Shown here: positions 1 to 10,252 of the stretch, one piece after another
How positions within the stretch are numbered: the first letter of the stretch is position 1
Layout: each line of letters starts with the position of its first letter
Source: Sandaracinus sp.
GTDB lineage: Bacteria; Myxococcota_A; Polyangia; Polyangiales; Houyiibacteriaceae
DNA length: 64,000 nt
Direction: 5' to 3'
Assembly: GCA_002699025.1 (NCBI GenBank)
Contig: PABA01000050.1
Location: forward strand, 62,001-126,000
Notes under the pieces: model-generated
Databases searched by the model: none
Seen by the model: only the letters and a program-made list of their open reading frames with translations
Told to the model about the DNA's origin: nothing
Position numbers and translations under genes: made by a program

Positions 1-63
1 TGGGCGCACCAGGGCGCGCTGGTCATCCGCACCGGCGTCGCCCCGCGCATCGTCGGCCTCTGA
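1..63 (+). CDS. C-terminal tail of an unidentified protein (partial)
   Basis: An open frame in frame 1 runs from the window edge to a TGA at 61-63 and encodes only 20 residues, ending ...RTGVAPRIVGL. Too little is present to recognise a family. It is on the same strand as the recombinase that follows 59 bases later, so it may belong to the same transcription unit. The call rests on the open frame and codon composition alone. Confidence 0.4.
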   Translation, partial: WAHQGALVIRTGVAPRIVGL

Positions 64-122
64 CATCCTTCGCGCTGGCGGCTTTCTCGACGGGCCCCCG
101 GCGCGACCGGCATGCTGGAGGC

Positions 123-1058
123 GTGACGGCGGCCCCCGAGCGCGAGGACGCGGCCGCGCTCCCCGAGCCGGCCCAGGCGGACCTGCGCGTCGACGCCTAC
201 CTCGACCACCTGCGCGTGGAGCGTGGGCTCGCGCCGAACACCATCGAGGCCTACGCGAAGGATCTCGCGCGCTGGCTCGGCTGGCTCGAGGGCGAGGGCA
301 AGCGCCTCGAGGACGCGGACGCGACAGCCGTCGCCGGCTTCCTCTACGCGCTCTCGCGCCACGGGCTCTCCGCGCGCTCGCAGGCCCGCACGCTGAGCGC
401 GCTCCGCGGCCTGCACCGGCATCTGGTGCGCGAGCGGCACCTCCCGGACGACCCGACGGCGCTCGTCGACCGGCCGAAGCTCGGCAAGCGCCTCCCGGCC
501 GTGCTCACGGAGGAGGAGGTGCTGCGCCTGCTCGCGGCGCCGGCCGGCTCGAAGCCGCGGTCGATCCGCGACCGCGCCATGCTCCACGTGATGTACGCGG
601 CCGGCCTGCGCGTGTCCGAGCTGGTGGGCCTCGACCTGAACGACCTGAACCTCGAGGTCGGCTTCCTCGTCGCGCACGGCAAGGGCGACAAGCGCCGCAT
701 CGTGCCCCTCGGGGCGCCCGCGCAGGCCGCGCTCCGCCGCTACCTCGCCGAGGTGCGCCCGGGCTGGGCCAAGCCCTCGAGCCGCGCCGTCTTCCTGACC
801 GGCCGCGGCAAGGGGATGACGCGGCAGGGCTTCTGGAAGCTCGTGAAGAAGTACGCGGCGGCGGCCGGCATCACCAAGAACGTCTCGCCGCACAAGCTCC
901 GGCACAGCTTCGCGACGCACCTCCTGAACGGCGGCGCCGATCTCCGGGCCGTGCAGAGCATGCTCGGCCACGCGGACATCGCGACGACGCAGGTTTACAC
1001 GCACGTGACCGGGGACCGGCTCCGCGACGTGCACGAGCGGCACCACCCGCGCGGCTGA
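123..1058 (+). CDS. xerD: XerD-like tyrosine site-specific recombinase
   Basis: A 311-residue tyrosine recombinase of the Xer family, which resolves chromosome dimers at dif by cutting and rejoining DNA. An N-terminal SAM-like core-binding domain (about residues 20-110) precedes the catalytic domain. All catalytic residues are visible: R163 (AAGLRVSEL), K187 (HGKGDK), H257 and R260 (HKLRH), H283 (LGHADI) and the nucleophile Y292 (VYTHV). The tail RLRDVHERHHPRG matches XerD rather than XerC, so I prefer xerD. The length is normal (about 300). The start is a GTG at 123, just before the acidic N-terminal leader. No phage or integron genes are nearby, which argues for the housekeeping enzyme rather than an integrase. 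Confidence 0.9.
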   Translation: MTAAPEREDAAALPEPAQADLRVDAYLDHLRVERGLAPNTIEAYAKDLARWLGWLEGEGKRLEDADATAVAGFLYALSRHGLSARSQARTLSALRGLHRHLVRERHLPDDPTALVDRPKLGKRLPAVLTEEEVLRLLAAPAGSKPRSIRDRAMLHVMYAAGLRVSELVGLDLNDLNLEVGFLVAHGKGDKRRIVPLGAPAQAALRRYLAEVRPGWAKPSSRAVFLTGRGKGMTRQGFWKLVKKYAAAAGITKNVSPHKLRHSFATHLLNGGADLRAVQSMLGHADIATTQVYTHVTGDRLRDVHERHHPRG

Positions 1059-1236
1059 CGACCCGCCGGAGCGCTCGCGCGACGCGACCTCGGCGCCCCG
1101 CGGAACGGCGCTCCTCGCCCGACGGACCGGTCGCTGAAGGCGGAGCCGTCGCGCGGCGTCCGTCGTCTGCCGGACGCGGGGTCTCTCCCGCAAGACGTGA
1201 AGGTGCAGGGGCCGGGCCGGCGGCTACGCTGCGGCC

Positions 1237-2166
1237 ATGCTTCGCTTCGCGCCCATCCTCGGCCTGGCCCTCCTGGCGGGCTGCTTCGACAGCTTCGAGC
1301 TCGGAGGCGCCACGCCGCGCGACGCCGGGCCGACGATCCGGTTCGACGCCGCCCCCGCGCCGGATGGCGGCGTCCGCCCGCCGCCTCCGCCCCTCGACGC
1401 GGGCTCGCCGCCTCCCCCGCCCTCGACGACGCGCCAGGAGACCGTCTGCCTGGGCAGCGTCCCCGGCGACCTCTTCGTCGTCGGCCTCGAGGGCGAGGAC
1501 GTCTCCACCTGCGGGAGCGAGCCCGAGCGGGCGCTCGCCATCGTCATCCAGAACGAGTTCATCGGCGACGCGGAGCTGCCCATCGAGCCGGGCCTCGTGG
1601 ACGCGGCGCGCTGCGTGGGCGGCGACTGCGTCCCCGCCGTGGATGGGCGCGTGGTCATCGAGGAGATCCGCCGCGGCCGCTTCGCGCGCCTGAGCTGGGA
1701 CATGCGCCTCGTCGACGGCACCAGCGAGCGGGGCGAGGCGACCTTCGACCGCTGGTGCGAGCGGAGCTGCGAAGCGCCGCGCTTCCTGCGAGGCCGCGCG
1801 GCGCCGACCTGCGGGCCCGCCGACGGGCCGGCCTGGCGCTTCGAGCTCACCGAAGACGAGGCCTTTCCGGGCTGCGGGGGCGAGCTGCCCGCGCCGACGC
1901 TCGAGGTCACCGTCTTCGACGAGCTCGAGGACGGCATGGCCGGGCGCCTCTTCGAGGTGGGCGGCTTCGGCCTGGACTCGGGCTCGGTGCGCCTCTGCGA
2001 CGAGTCCGGCTGCGTAGACGCCTTCGAAGGCACGATCGAGGTGATCTTCTTCGCGCGGGGCGAGGTCGCCATCGTCGCCTACCAGGTGATCCTCGAGGAC
2101 GGCCGCGAGGTGGTCGGCGAGACCGAGGTGACCGGCTGGTGCGAGGGCGACGCCGTCTGCGGATAG
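1237..2166 (+). CDS. Putative lipoprotein with Pro-rich linker
   Basis: A 309-residue predicted lipoprotein. The N-terminus MLRFAPILGLALLAGC is a short signal peptide with a clear lipobox (LAGC) at residues 13-16. A low-complexity Pro/Asp/Ala linker with two proline runs follows at about 45-65, then a Cys-rich globular part with at least eight cysteines, suggesting disulfides and export to the periplasm or outer membrane. No catalytic motif or named family is recognised. It stands alone between xerD and the repeat region at 2167. This layout (lipobox, Pro-rich spacer, Cys-rich domain) is common among myxobacterial surface lipoproteins; the function is unknown. Confidence 0.7.
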   Translation: MLRFAPILGLALLAGCFDSFELGGATPRDAGPTIRFDAAPAPDGGVRPPPPPLDAGSPPPPPSTTRQETVCLGSVPGDLFVVGLEGEDVSTCGSEPERALAIVIQNEFIGDAELPIEPGLVDAARCVGGDCVPAVDGRVVIEEIRRGRFARLSWDMRLVDGTSERGEATFDRWCERSCEAPRFLRGRAAPTCGPADGPAWRFELTEDEAFPGCGGELPAPTLEVTVFDELEDGMAGRLFEVGGFGLDSGSVRLCDESGCVDAFEGTIEVIFFARGEVAIVAYQVILEDGREVVGETEVTGWCEGDAVCG

Positions 2167-2725
2167 CGCTACACCCCTCCGGGGATCCCTCCCTTCGGTC
2201 GGGATGCGGTCTGCCATCCGCCGTCCGCCCTCCGTACGGGCGCTCGAGTCCGCGGTCCATGCCGCGTTCGCGGAGGATGCGCAGGGGCGGCTGCGGGCGG
2301 CGTCGACCGTGCACACGACGCCCCGTCTCGGCGCCGCGAAGGGCCGCCACGCCGCCCTCCCCCACTCCACCAAGCGACATGGGCCGAGCCGCACGCAGAC
2401 GAGGACGACGGGCGAGACGCCCCGCCGCGCAGGCCACGCCGCGGCTCTCCGCGAAGCGGCATGGACCGCCGAAGCCCGGCGACAGCACGGAAAGCGGAGA
2501 GCGGAGAGCGGAGAGCGGACGGCATCCTGACCGAAGGGAGGGATCCCATTGCGCGGGGTTCGCCAACCGCACGTGGACGAGGACGACGCGCGATACGCCT
2601 CCGCGCAGCCCGCGCCGCAGCTCTCCGCGAAGCGGCATGGACCGCCGAAGCCCGGCGACAGCACGGAAAGCGGAGAGCGGAGAGCGGACGGCATCCCGAC
2701 CGAAGGGAGGGATCCCAGCCAGTGT
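2167..2725. repeat. Intergenic repeat cluster (CGGAGAGCGGA family)
   Basis: This gap of over 550 bases holds no convincing gene. It contains two direct copies of a unit of about 160 bases (about 2387-2549 and 2565-2725, offset 176). They share an invariant stretch around CTCTCCGCGAAGCGGCATGG, the tandem CGGAGAG runs, and the end motif GACCGAAGGGAGGGATCCCA. An inverted partial copy of the end motif (GGATCCCTCCCTTCGGTC) lies at about 2180-2200. The short open frames here are artefacts of the repeat. Related purine/pyrimidine-rich pieces recur at about 15905-16080, 33470-33500 and 33735-33760, so it looks like a dispersed element family. Confidence 0.75.
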
Positions 2726-2748
2726 CGAGTGACCCCAGCGTCGAGGCC

Positions 2749-5154
2749 ATGACGCCGCCCGACCCAGCCCTCGACTCGCTCCCCGAGCCCCTCGCCGAGC
2801 GCGCTCGCTGGGTCGGCTCGCGGCGGCCGGCGCGCCCGAAGCGCGTCGTCTACTGGATGCGCACGGCCGTGCGCGCGGCGGAGAACCCGGCGCTCGACGT
2901 GGCGGCCACGGTCGCGGCTGCGCTCGACCTCCCCTTCTTCGTCTACCACGGCCTCTCCGAGCGCTACCCCTACGCCTCGGACCGGCACCACACCTTCCTC
3001 CTCGAGGGCGCCCGCGACGTCGCCGCCGCCCTCGCCGCGCGCGGCGTCGCCCACGCCTTCCACCTCGAGCGTGCCGGTCATCGCGGCCCGCACCTGCGCG
3101 CGCTCGCCGAAGAGGCGGGCCTCGTCGTCACCGAGGATCTGCCCGTGCCGCCGCTCCGCGGATGGACCGAGCGCCTCGCGGCGCGCGCCCCCGTGCTCGC
3201 CGTCGACACGGCCTGCGTCGTGCCGATGCGCCTCACCCGCCGCGCCCCCGAGCGGGCCTTCGCCTTCCGGAAGGCGACGAAGAAGCTCCGCCACGCGCGC
3301 CTCGGCCGGGCCTGGGTGGACGCGCCCGTCGGCGACTCGATCCTGCCCGCCCTCCCCTTCCACCCGCTCCCCATCGCCGAGCTCGACGACGCGGCGATCG
3401 CGCGCCTCGTCGCCGCCTGCGACATCGACCACGGCGTCGGCCCGGTCCGCCACACGCCCGGCGGCGCCCGCGCCGGCACGGCGCGCTGGCGGCGCTTCGT
3501 GGAGAGCGGCGGCCTCCGCGCCTACGCGCGGCGGCGAAACGACCCGCTGAAGGACGGCGTCAGCCGCATGAGCGCCTACCTCCACTACGGCATGGTCTCG
3601 CCGCTCCGGCTCGCACGGGAGGCGTTCGAGGAGGGCAGCGAGGGCGCGCGGAAGTACCTCGACGAGCTGCTCGTCTGGCGCGAGCTCGCCCACCACTGGT
3701 GCTTCCACGTCGAGGATCCGGAGGACTACTTCGCGCTCCCCGCCTGGGCGCGGGACACGCTCGAGGCGCACGCGGAAGGCGACCCGGACGAGGGCGCGCG
3801 CGAGCCCCTCGACCTCGAGACCCTGGCCCGGGCGCGCACTGGCGACCCGCTCTGGGACGCCTGCCAGCGCTCGCTCCTCCGCCACGGCGAGCTCCACAAC
3901 AACGTGCGGATGACCTGGGGCAAGGCCCTGCTCCGCTGGTCGAGGACGCCGCGCGAGGCCCTCCGGCGCCTCGTCGACCTGAACCACCGCTACGCCCTCG
4001 ACGGACGCGACCCGGCCTCCTACGGCGGGCTGCTCTGGTGCCTCGGTCTCTTCGACCGCCCCTTCTCGCCGCCCTCCCCGGTGCTCGGCCAGGTGCGCTC
4101 GCGCGACCCGGCCGACCACGCCCGGCGCCTCGACGTCGCGCGCTACGCCGAGCGCGTCGACCGCCCCGCGCGCGAGAGCCCGCCCCGCGTCGCGGTGATC
4201 GGCGGCGGCGTCGCCGGGCTGGCCTGCGCGCGGACGCTCGTCGACCACGGCTGGCCGGTCGTCGTCTTCGACAAGGGGCGACGCGCCCCCGGCGGCCGGC
4301 TCTCGAGCCGCTGGGGCGAGGGCTGGGCCATCGACTATGGCGCGGGCCACCTGCGCGCGGAGGGGCCGCGCTTCGCCCGCGCGCTCCGGGCCTGGGCCGA
4401 CGCCAGCCTCGTCGCGCCCTGGGAGGGCCGGTTCGTCGTGCGCGAGGGAGGCGAGGACCGGCCCGAGCGGAGCGAACGCTGGGTGGCCCTCCCGCACATG
4501 AGCGCGCTCCCCGGGCACCTCGCCGCGGACCTGAGCGTGAAGCAGGGCGTGCGCGTCGCGCCGCCGCTCCGCCGCGGCGAGGGCTGGGAGCTCATGGAAG
4601 CCGATGGGCGCGCGCTCGGCCGCTTCGACGCCGTGGTCATCGCGACGCCGGCCGCGCAGGCGGCGCCGCTCCTCGAGGCGAGCCCGGCGCTCGCCGAGCG
4701 GGCGCGGGCGGTGGGGGTGCAGGCGACCTGCGCTGCGCTCGTCGCCTTCGACGCGCCGCTCGAGACCGGCTGGGACGGCGCCCGGGATCCCGGGGGCGAG
4801 CTGGCTTGGATCGCGCGCGAGTCGAGCAAGCCCGGGCGCCCGCGCGCGCTCGACGCCTGGGTGCTCCACGCGTCGCCGAGCCTCAGTGGAGCGCTCCTCG
4901 AGGAGGAGAAGGACACCATCGCCGCCGCGCTGCTCGAGCGCTTCGCCGCGCGCCTCGGCCGGGAGCTCCCCGAGCCCGTGGTGCTCCAGGGCCACCGCTG
5001 GCGCTACGCGCAGACGACACAGCCCCTCGGCGAGCCCTGCCTCTGGGACCCGGCGCTCCGGCTGGGGGCCTGCGGCGACGGCTGCCTCGGCGCGCGCGTC
5101 GAGCACGCCTGGGAGAGCGGCGTCGCGATGGCGGGGCGGATCCTGGCGAGCTGA
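2749..5154 (+). CDS. Class II-type photolyase fused to a renalase-like FAD oxidoreductase
   Basis: An 801-residue two-domain protein. Residues 1 to about 470 are photolyase: the N-terminal nucleotide-binding half starts with VVYWMR, and the FAD/DNA-binding half carries class II CPD-photolyase hallmarks (WRELAHHWCF, DPLWDACQ, HGELHNNVRMTWGKALL, YALDGRDPASYGG). From about residue 478 a second flavoprotein begins with a dinucleotide-binding fold (VAVIGGGVAGLACA) followed by FDKGRRAPGGRLSSRW, typical of renalase-like amine-oxidase-fold oxidoreductases. The photolyase part should repair UV pyrimidine dimers with light; the substrate of the second domain is unknown. I chose ATG 2749; an in-frame GTG at 2722 has a GGAGGG about 10 bases upstream but lies at the edge of the repeat. 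Confidence 0.85.
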   Translation: MTPPDPALDSLPEPLAERARWVGSRRPARPKRVVYWMRTAVRAAENPALDVAATVAAALDLPFFVYHGLSERYPYASDRHHTFLLEGARDVAAALAARGVAHAFHLERAGHRGPHLRALAEEAGLVVTEDLPVPPLRGWTERLAARAPVLAVDTACVVPMRLTRRAPERAFAFRKATKKLRHARLGRAWVDAPVGDSILPALPFHPLPIAELDDAAIARLVAACDIDHGVGPVRHTPGGARAGTARWRRFVESGGLRAYARRRNDPLKDGVSRMSAYLHYGMVSPLRLAREAFEEGSEGARKYLDELLVWRELAHHWCFHVEDPEDYFALPAWARDTLEAHAEGDPDEGAREPLDLETLARARTGDPLWDACQRSLLRHGELHNNVRMTWGKALLRWSRTPREALRRLVDLNHRYALDGRDPASYGGLLWCLGLFDRPFSPPSPVLGQVRSRDPADHARRLDVARYAERVDRPARESPPRVAVIGGGVAGLACARTLVDHGWPVVVFDKGRRAPGGRLSSRWGEGWAIDYGAGHLRAEGPRFARALRAWADASLVAPWEGRFVVREGGEDRPERSERWVALPHMSALPGHLAADLSVKQGVRVAPPLRRGEGWELMEADGRALGRFDAVVIATPAAQAAPLLEASPALAERARAVGVQATCAALVAFDAPLETGWDGARDPGGELAWIARESSKPGRPRALDAWVLHASPSLSGALLEEEKDTIAAALLERFAARLGRELPEPVVLQGHRWRYAQTTQPLGEPCLWDPALRLGACGDGCLGARVEHAWESGVAMAGRILAS

Positions 5155-5710
5155 AGGCCGGCGCGGAGCCCCGCCTCGGGCTCACGCGTGCTTCGGCTCG
5201 AGCTCCGGGCCCGGCTACCGCTCGGGCTTCGGCTCGAGCGCTCTGCTTGGGGGTTGGGCTCGGGCTCACGCGCGGGATCGAGCTGGTGGGCTCGGGCTCG
5301 GGCTCGCGCTTTCGCTGGGGCTCGGGCTCGCGCAGGAGCCGGGGCTCGGGCTCGCGCTGGAGCTGGGGCTGGGGCTCGGGCTCGGGCTCGGGCTCGCGCT
5401 TTCGCTGGGGCTCGGGCTCCGGCTCCAGCGCGAGCTTTCACTGGTGCTCGGGCTCGGGCTCACGCTGGAGCTGGGGCTTTCACTGGGGCTCGGGCTCACG
5501 CCTTCGCTGGAGCTGGGGCTCGGGCTCGGGCTCCGGCTCGCGCTGGAGCTGGGGCTTTCACTGGGGCTCGGGCTCAGCTCACGCTGGAGCTGGGGCTTTC
5601 ACTGGGGCCCGCGCTTTCGCTGGGGCTCGGGCTCCCGCTCCCCCGGCCCTCGAACCGCGGGCACGGGCACGGGCACGGGCACGGGCATGGGCACGGGTTT
5701 TGGGGACGCC
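5155..5710. repeat. Low-complexity GGGCTC repeat tract
   Basis: A non-coding spacer of about 550 bases between two convergent genes, built almost wholly from degenerate GGGCTC/GGGCTCG hexamers. Longer higher-order units recur at about 5463, 5541 and 5581 (GCTGGAGCTGGGGCTTTCAC), and the right end has GGGCAC repeats (about 5659-5694). The frames through it encode Ser-Pro or Gly-Ser repeats on either strand and are not credible genes. The tract directly abuts the stop codon of the downstream minus-strand gene. Similar tracts occur at about 33550-33715 and 59160-59245. Confidence 0.8.
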
Positions 5711-7363
5711 CTACAGCAGCTTCCCCGGGTTCAGCACCCCCTCCGGGTCCAGCGCCTTCTTCGCCGCCCCGAGCATGCTCACGCCCCGCTCGCCCTTCTC
5801 CGGCCCGAACCACTCCTTGTGGTCCTGCCCCACGCCGTGGTGGTGGCTGATGGTCCCGCCGCTCGCCGCGATCGCCTCGCTCGCCGCCCGCTTCACCTTC
5901 CGCCACTGCCCGAGCTCGTCCTCGAGGTCCCGCGCGAAGATGAACGTGAAGTACAGGCTCGCGCCGTCCGCGTACGAATGGCTGATGTGCGCGAGCACCG
6001 CCGAGTGCGGCCCGAGCGCCTCCGCGATCGCATGCCGAACGGCCTCGTGGAGCCCCGGCACGTTCGACCACTCGGTGGACGTCTCGAGCGTGTCCACGGC
6101 CACGCCCCGGTCGAGCATCGGATCGCGCAGGTAGGGCATGGCGAAGCGCTGCTCGTACCAGGCCTTCCCCGGCCCCGTGCCCACGGGCAGCCCGCCCTCG
6201 GCCACCGCCAGCCGCAGCGTGTGCGCGAGCGCCTGCCGCACGGCCGCCTTCTCCCCCTCGAGGCCGATCATCAGGACGCAGCGCCCGTCGCCGTAGCCGA
6301 CCACGTCCAGCACCTTCTCGGCGCCCTGCTCCACGCCCCCGGGCGGCTGGATGAGCCGCTTGAAGGTCCCGAAGAAGTGCGTCTCGTCCGCGTCCGAGAG
6401 CCGCATCATCGCCACGGGCACGCCCGCCTGCACGATGCGCCGGATGGCCCCCGCGCCCGCCTCGAAGCTCTTGAAGAGGTACGCCCGGTAATCGCTCGCC
6501 TCGGGCACCTCGTGCACCTTCACCGTCGCCTCGGTGATGACGCCGAGCGCGCCCTCGCTCCCGCAGACGACCTCGTTCAGATCGGGCCCCGCCGCGGACT
6601 GCGGGAAGGGGAGCGTCCGCCACTCACCGGTCGGCGTCGCGAGCCGCGCGGCGACCAGCCACTTGTTCGCAGCCCCGTAGCGGTTCGACTGCTGCCCGGC
6701 CCCGCGCGCCGCGACCCAGCCGCCGAGCGTCGAGAACTCGAAGCTCTGCGGGTAGTGCCCGAGCGTGAAGCCCCGGCGCTGGAGCGCCTCCTCGAGGTCC
6801 GGTCCCCAGACGCCCGCCTGGAAGGTCGCCGTGTGGCTCACCGGGTCGAGGTCGAGCAGCCGCGCCATGCGCGTCGTGTCCAGCGTGATCGCCGCCTGCT
6901 GCCCCTCGCCGGCCTTCGCCTCCACGCCGCCGACCACGCTCGAGCCGCCGCCGAAGGGGATCACCGCGACCTTCGCCTCGGCGCAGGCCTTCACCACCGC
7001 CAGGCACTCCTCGTGCGTCTCCGGGTAGACCACCGCCGCCGGCGCGCTCGAGAGGTCGCCGTTGCGCAACCGGATCAGGTCCGGGTAGGAGCGGCCGAGG
7101 GCGTGCGCGGCGCGCTCGAGCGGGTCGGTCTTCACGCGGTCGTCGGCCGTCGCCGCGCGGAGCGTCTCGAGCAGCTCGGCCGGGAGCCCGCCCGCGGGCA
7201 GCTCGCACTCCTCGAGGCGCTTGGCCGGCGTGTCCGGCAGCGCCGTCAGGCCCACCGTCTCCCGCACGAAGTCCCAGACCTCCCGATCGTGGCCGTGCAG
7301 GTCGAAGGTCTGACGGCGGAGTCCCCACCCGTTCCACCGGAGCTCGTCGCGTGTGTAAGGCAT
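5711..7363 (-). CDS. agpS: Alkyldihydroxyacetonephosphate synthase-like FAD enzyme
   Basis: A 550-residue FAD-linked oxidase (VAO/PCMH fold) most like alkyl-DHAP synthase, which exchanges the acyl chain of acyl-DHAP for a fatty alcohol and makes the ether bond of ether lipids. The N-terminus has the family's LRWNGWG motif; the FAD-binding loop is IPFGGGSSVVGGVEA (about residues 130-145); near the C-terminus are the substrate-site SHSYADGASLYFTF region with its conserved Tyr and the triple-His motif TISHHHGVGQDHKEW. The length fits the soluble bacterial form. Ether lipids and a homologous gene are known in Myxococcus, which supports the call. It is monocistronic and convergent with the photolyase gene. 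Confidence 0.85.
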   Translation of the reverse strand: MPYTRDELRWNGWGLRRQTFDLHGHDREVWDFVRETVGLTALPDTPAKRLEECELPAGGLPAELLETLRAATADDRVKTDPLERAAHALGRSYPDLIRLRNGDLSSAPAAVVYPETHEECLAVVKACAEAKVAVIPFGGGSSVVGGVEAKAGEGQQAAITLDTTRMARLLDLDPVSHTATFQAGVWGPDLEEALQRRGFTLGHYPQSFEFSTLGGWVAARGAGQQSNRYGAANKWLVAARLATPTGEWRTLPFPQSAAGPDLNEVVCGSEGALGVITEATVKVHEVPEASDYRAYLFKSFEAGAGAIRRIVQAGVPVAMMRLSDADETHFFGTFKRLIQPPGGVEQGAEKVLDVVGYGDGRCVLMIGLEGEKAAVRQALAHTLRLAVAEGGLPVGTGPGKAWYEQRFAMPYLRDPMLDRGVAVDTLETSTEWSNVPGLHEAVRHAIAEALGPHSAVLAHISHSYADGASLYFTFIFARDLEDELGQWRKVKRAASEAIAASGGTISHHHGVGQDHKEWFGPEKGERGVSMLGAAKKALDPEGVLNPGKLL

Positions 7364-7915
7364 CCCCGTGGCGAGTGCCGGATTTCGCCGGGGAAGGCAA
7401 GCCGAAGGGACGCGCCGGGTGCCGGGAGCGGGCGCGCGGCAGAGACCCGGGAAGTAGACCGGAGAAGAAGCACGCCGGGCGCCGGCGCGGGGGTGTCGTG
7501 GTGTGGTGTTGGGGTGTGACTCGACTCGGTCGGTCTCGGGACCGTCGACCAGGGGCCTCGGGTCTTGGAGCCTCGAGCCGGCGCACCGACGCCACGGCGT
7601 GCTCTTCTCGGATGCACGATTAGTAACTCATCAAAGAGTCGCTTGCCACCCCAAAACGACCCGGGGCGCGTCCAGGGCGGCCTCGGCGCGGCCGATGGCC
7701 CCTCCCGAGCCGGCCGGCCCTACTCCGGCGGGGCGCCTTGTGGTATGAGGCGCGCACCCGCGGGCGATCTGCCCGCCCATCCCGACGGGTGAGTCGTTCG
7801 AGCCCGCCGCCCCCGGCGTCGCGGACCCGAGCCTCGCTCGCGGACCACCGCGACAGCACGACTTCGCCCCGCGACCCGGACGCCCACGCGCCGGGAGCGC
7901 GGGCTGAGGGGCAAC
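7364..7915. other. Divergent intergenic region upstream of sucC
   Basis: A 552-base gap between the divergent agpS-like gene and sucC. I see no credible gene in it. An AT-richer patch at about 7610-7650 (containing GATTAGTAACTCATCAAAGA) stands out from the surrounding G/C-rich sequence and is the best place for a promoter or operator serving either gene. No exact sigma-70 hexamer pair with good spacing is evident. The sucC ribosome-binding site GAGGGG lies just before 7916. Confidence 0.4.
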
Positions 7916-9097
<1,182 letters not shown>

Positions 9098-9100
9098 GAG

Positions 9101-10015
9101 ATGTCGATTCTCGTGAGCAGCGACAGCAAGGTGATCGTCCAGGGCCTCACCGGCTCGGCCGGCACCTTCCACGCCGGCCAGTGCATGGACTACGGCACGA
9201 AGATCGTCGGCGGCGTCACGCCCGGCCGCGGCGGCCAGACCTGGGAGAACCCCAGCGGCAGCGGCACGGCGCCCGTCTTCGACACGGTCCGTGAGGCCAA
9301 GGAGAAGACCGGCGCCGACGTGAGCCTGGTCTTCGTCCCGCCGCCCTTCGCGGCCGACGCCATCCTCGAGGCCGTCGACGCCGAGGTCGAGCTCGTGGTG
9401 GTGATCACCGAGGGCATCCCGGTCATGGACATGCTCAAGGTGCGCCGGGTACTCGACGGGCAGTCGACGACGCGCGTCATCGGCCCGAACTGCCCCGGCG
9501 TGATCACGCCGGGCACGGGCGAGGGCAGCAAGGGCGGCTGCAAGATCGGCATCATGCCCGGCCACATCCACCGGAAGGGCAACATCGGCATCGTCTCGAA
9601 GAGCGGCACGCTCACCTACGAGGCCGTGGGCCAGGTGACGGCGCTCGGCATGGGCCAGACGACGGCCGTGGGCATCGGCGGCGACCCGATCAACGGTACG
9701 GGCTTCATCGAGATCCTGGAGATGTTCCAGGAGGACCCGGAGACCGAGGGCGTGATCCTGATCGGCGAGATCGGCGGCAACGCCGAGGAGCAGGCCGCCG
9801 CCTGGATCAAGGAGAACTTCACCAAGCCCGTCGCCGGCTTCATCGCGGGCGTCACGGCGCCTCCCGGCAAGCGCATGGGCCACGCCGGCGCGATCATCAG
9901 CGGCGGCAAGGGCACGGCCGCGGCGAAGATCGAGGCGCTCCAGGACGCGGGCGTGAAGGTCGCGCCGACGCCCTCGCACATGGGCGAGACCATCAAGGAG
10001 CTCCTGGGCGGCTGA
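9101..10015 (+). CDS. sucD: Succinyl-CoA synthetase alpha subunit
   Basis: A 304-residue alpha subunit of succinyl-CoA ligase. The CoA-binding Rossmann domain begins [23 protein letters not shown], and the catalytic phospho-histidine lies in [17 protein letters not shown] (His at about residue 261). IGPNCPGVI and the GIGGDP loop are also in place. It is slightly longer than the usual 288-290 residues, with small insertions in the CoA-binding half. It starts 3 bases after sucC and forms the second gene of that operon. A G/C hairpin follows at 10039-10068. Confidence 0.97.
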   Translation: MSILVSSDSKVIVQGLTGSAGTFHAGQCMDYGTKIVGGVTPGRGGQTWENPSGSGTAPVFDTVREAKEKTGADVSLVFVPPPFAADAILEAVDAEVELVVVITEGIPVMDMLKVRRVLDGQSTTRVIGPNCPGVITPGTGEGSKGGCKIGIMPGHIHRKGNIGIVSKSGTLTYEAVGQVTALGMGQTTAVGIGGDPINGTGFIEILEMFQEDPETEGVILIGEIGGNAEEQAAAWIKENFTKPVAGFIAGVTAPPGKRMGHAGAIISGGKGTAAAKIEALQDAGVKVAPTPSHMGETIKELLGG

Positions 10016-10038
10016 AGGCCCCCGAGGACCCGCGCGCC

Positions 10039-10068
10039 GAGGCGTCGCTCCGGAAGGGGCGGCGCCTC
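10039..10068 (+). terminator. Candidate intrinsic terminator after sucCD
   Basis: A stem made of GAGGCG and CGCCTC, extended by CGCTCC pairing with GGGGCG around a GGAA loop, lies 23 bases after the sucD stop. A short T run (GTTT) follows within about 10 bases. The stem has one internal T/G bulge position. It is a weak but plausible rho-independent terminator for the operon. Confidence 0.45.
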
Positions 10069-10252
10069 GTCGCGTTTCGGGCGCTCCGCGGAGCGGCTCC
10101 CGGGCGCACCATCGCACCTCGGCGCGAGTCGCCGGGGAGCGCATCGCGCGTGGGCACCCGAAGGCCCTGGCGGACCCGACCCGCGCGCCGCCCGGCCCCC
10201 CCGCGTCGCCGCGCTCTTTGCGCCGCGGCCGAGCGGGGGTACGGTCCCGTCG

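Noticed and set aside
123-1058. The recombinase as an integrase of the DISARM island
   Set aside because: It is more than 15 kb away, in ordinary chromosomal composition, with an XerD-type C-terminus, so it is probably the housekeeping recombinase.
871-5106. Very long minus-strand open frame opposite the recombinase, lipoprotein and photolyase genes
   Set aside because: It is Arg/Ala/Gly-rich shadow sequence opposite well-supported genes, a usual effect of extreme GC content; no domain is recognisable.
5188-5850. Ser/Pro- or Gly/Ala-repeat proteins encoded by the GGGCTC tract
   Set aside because: Frames exist on both strands because the tract is low-complexity; no start signals or homology.
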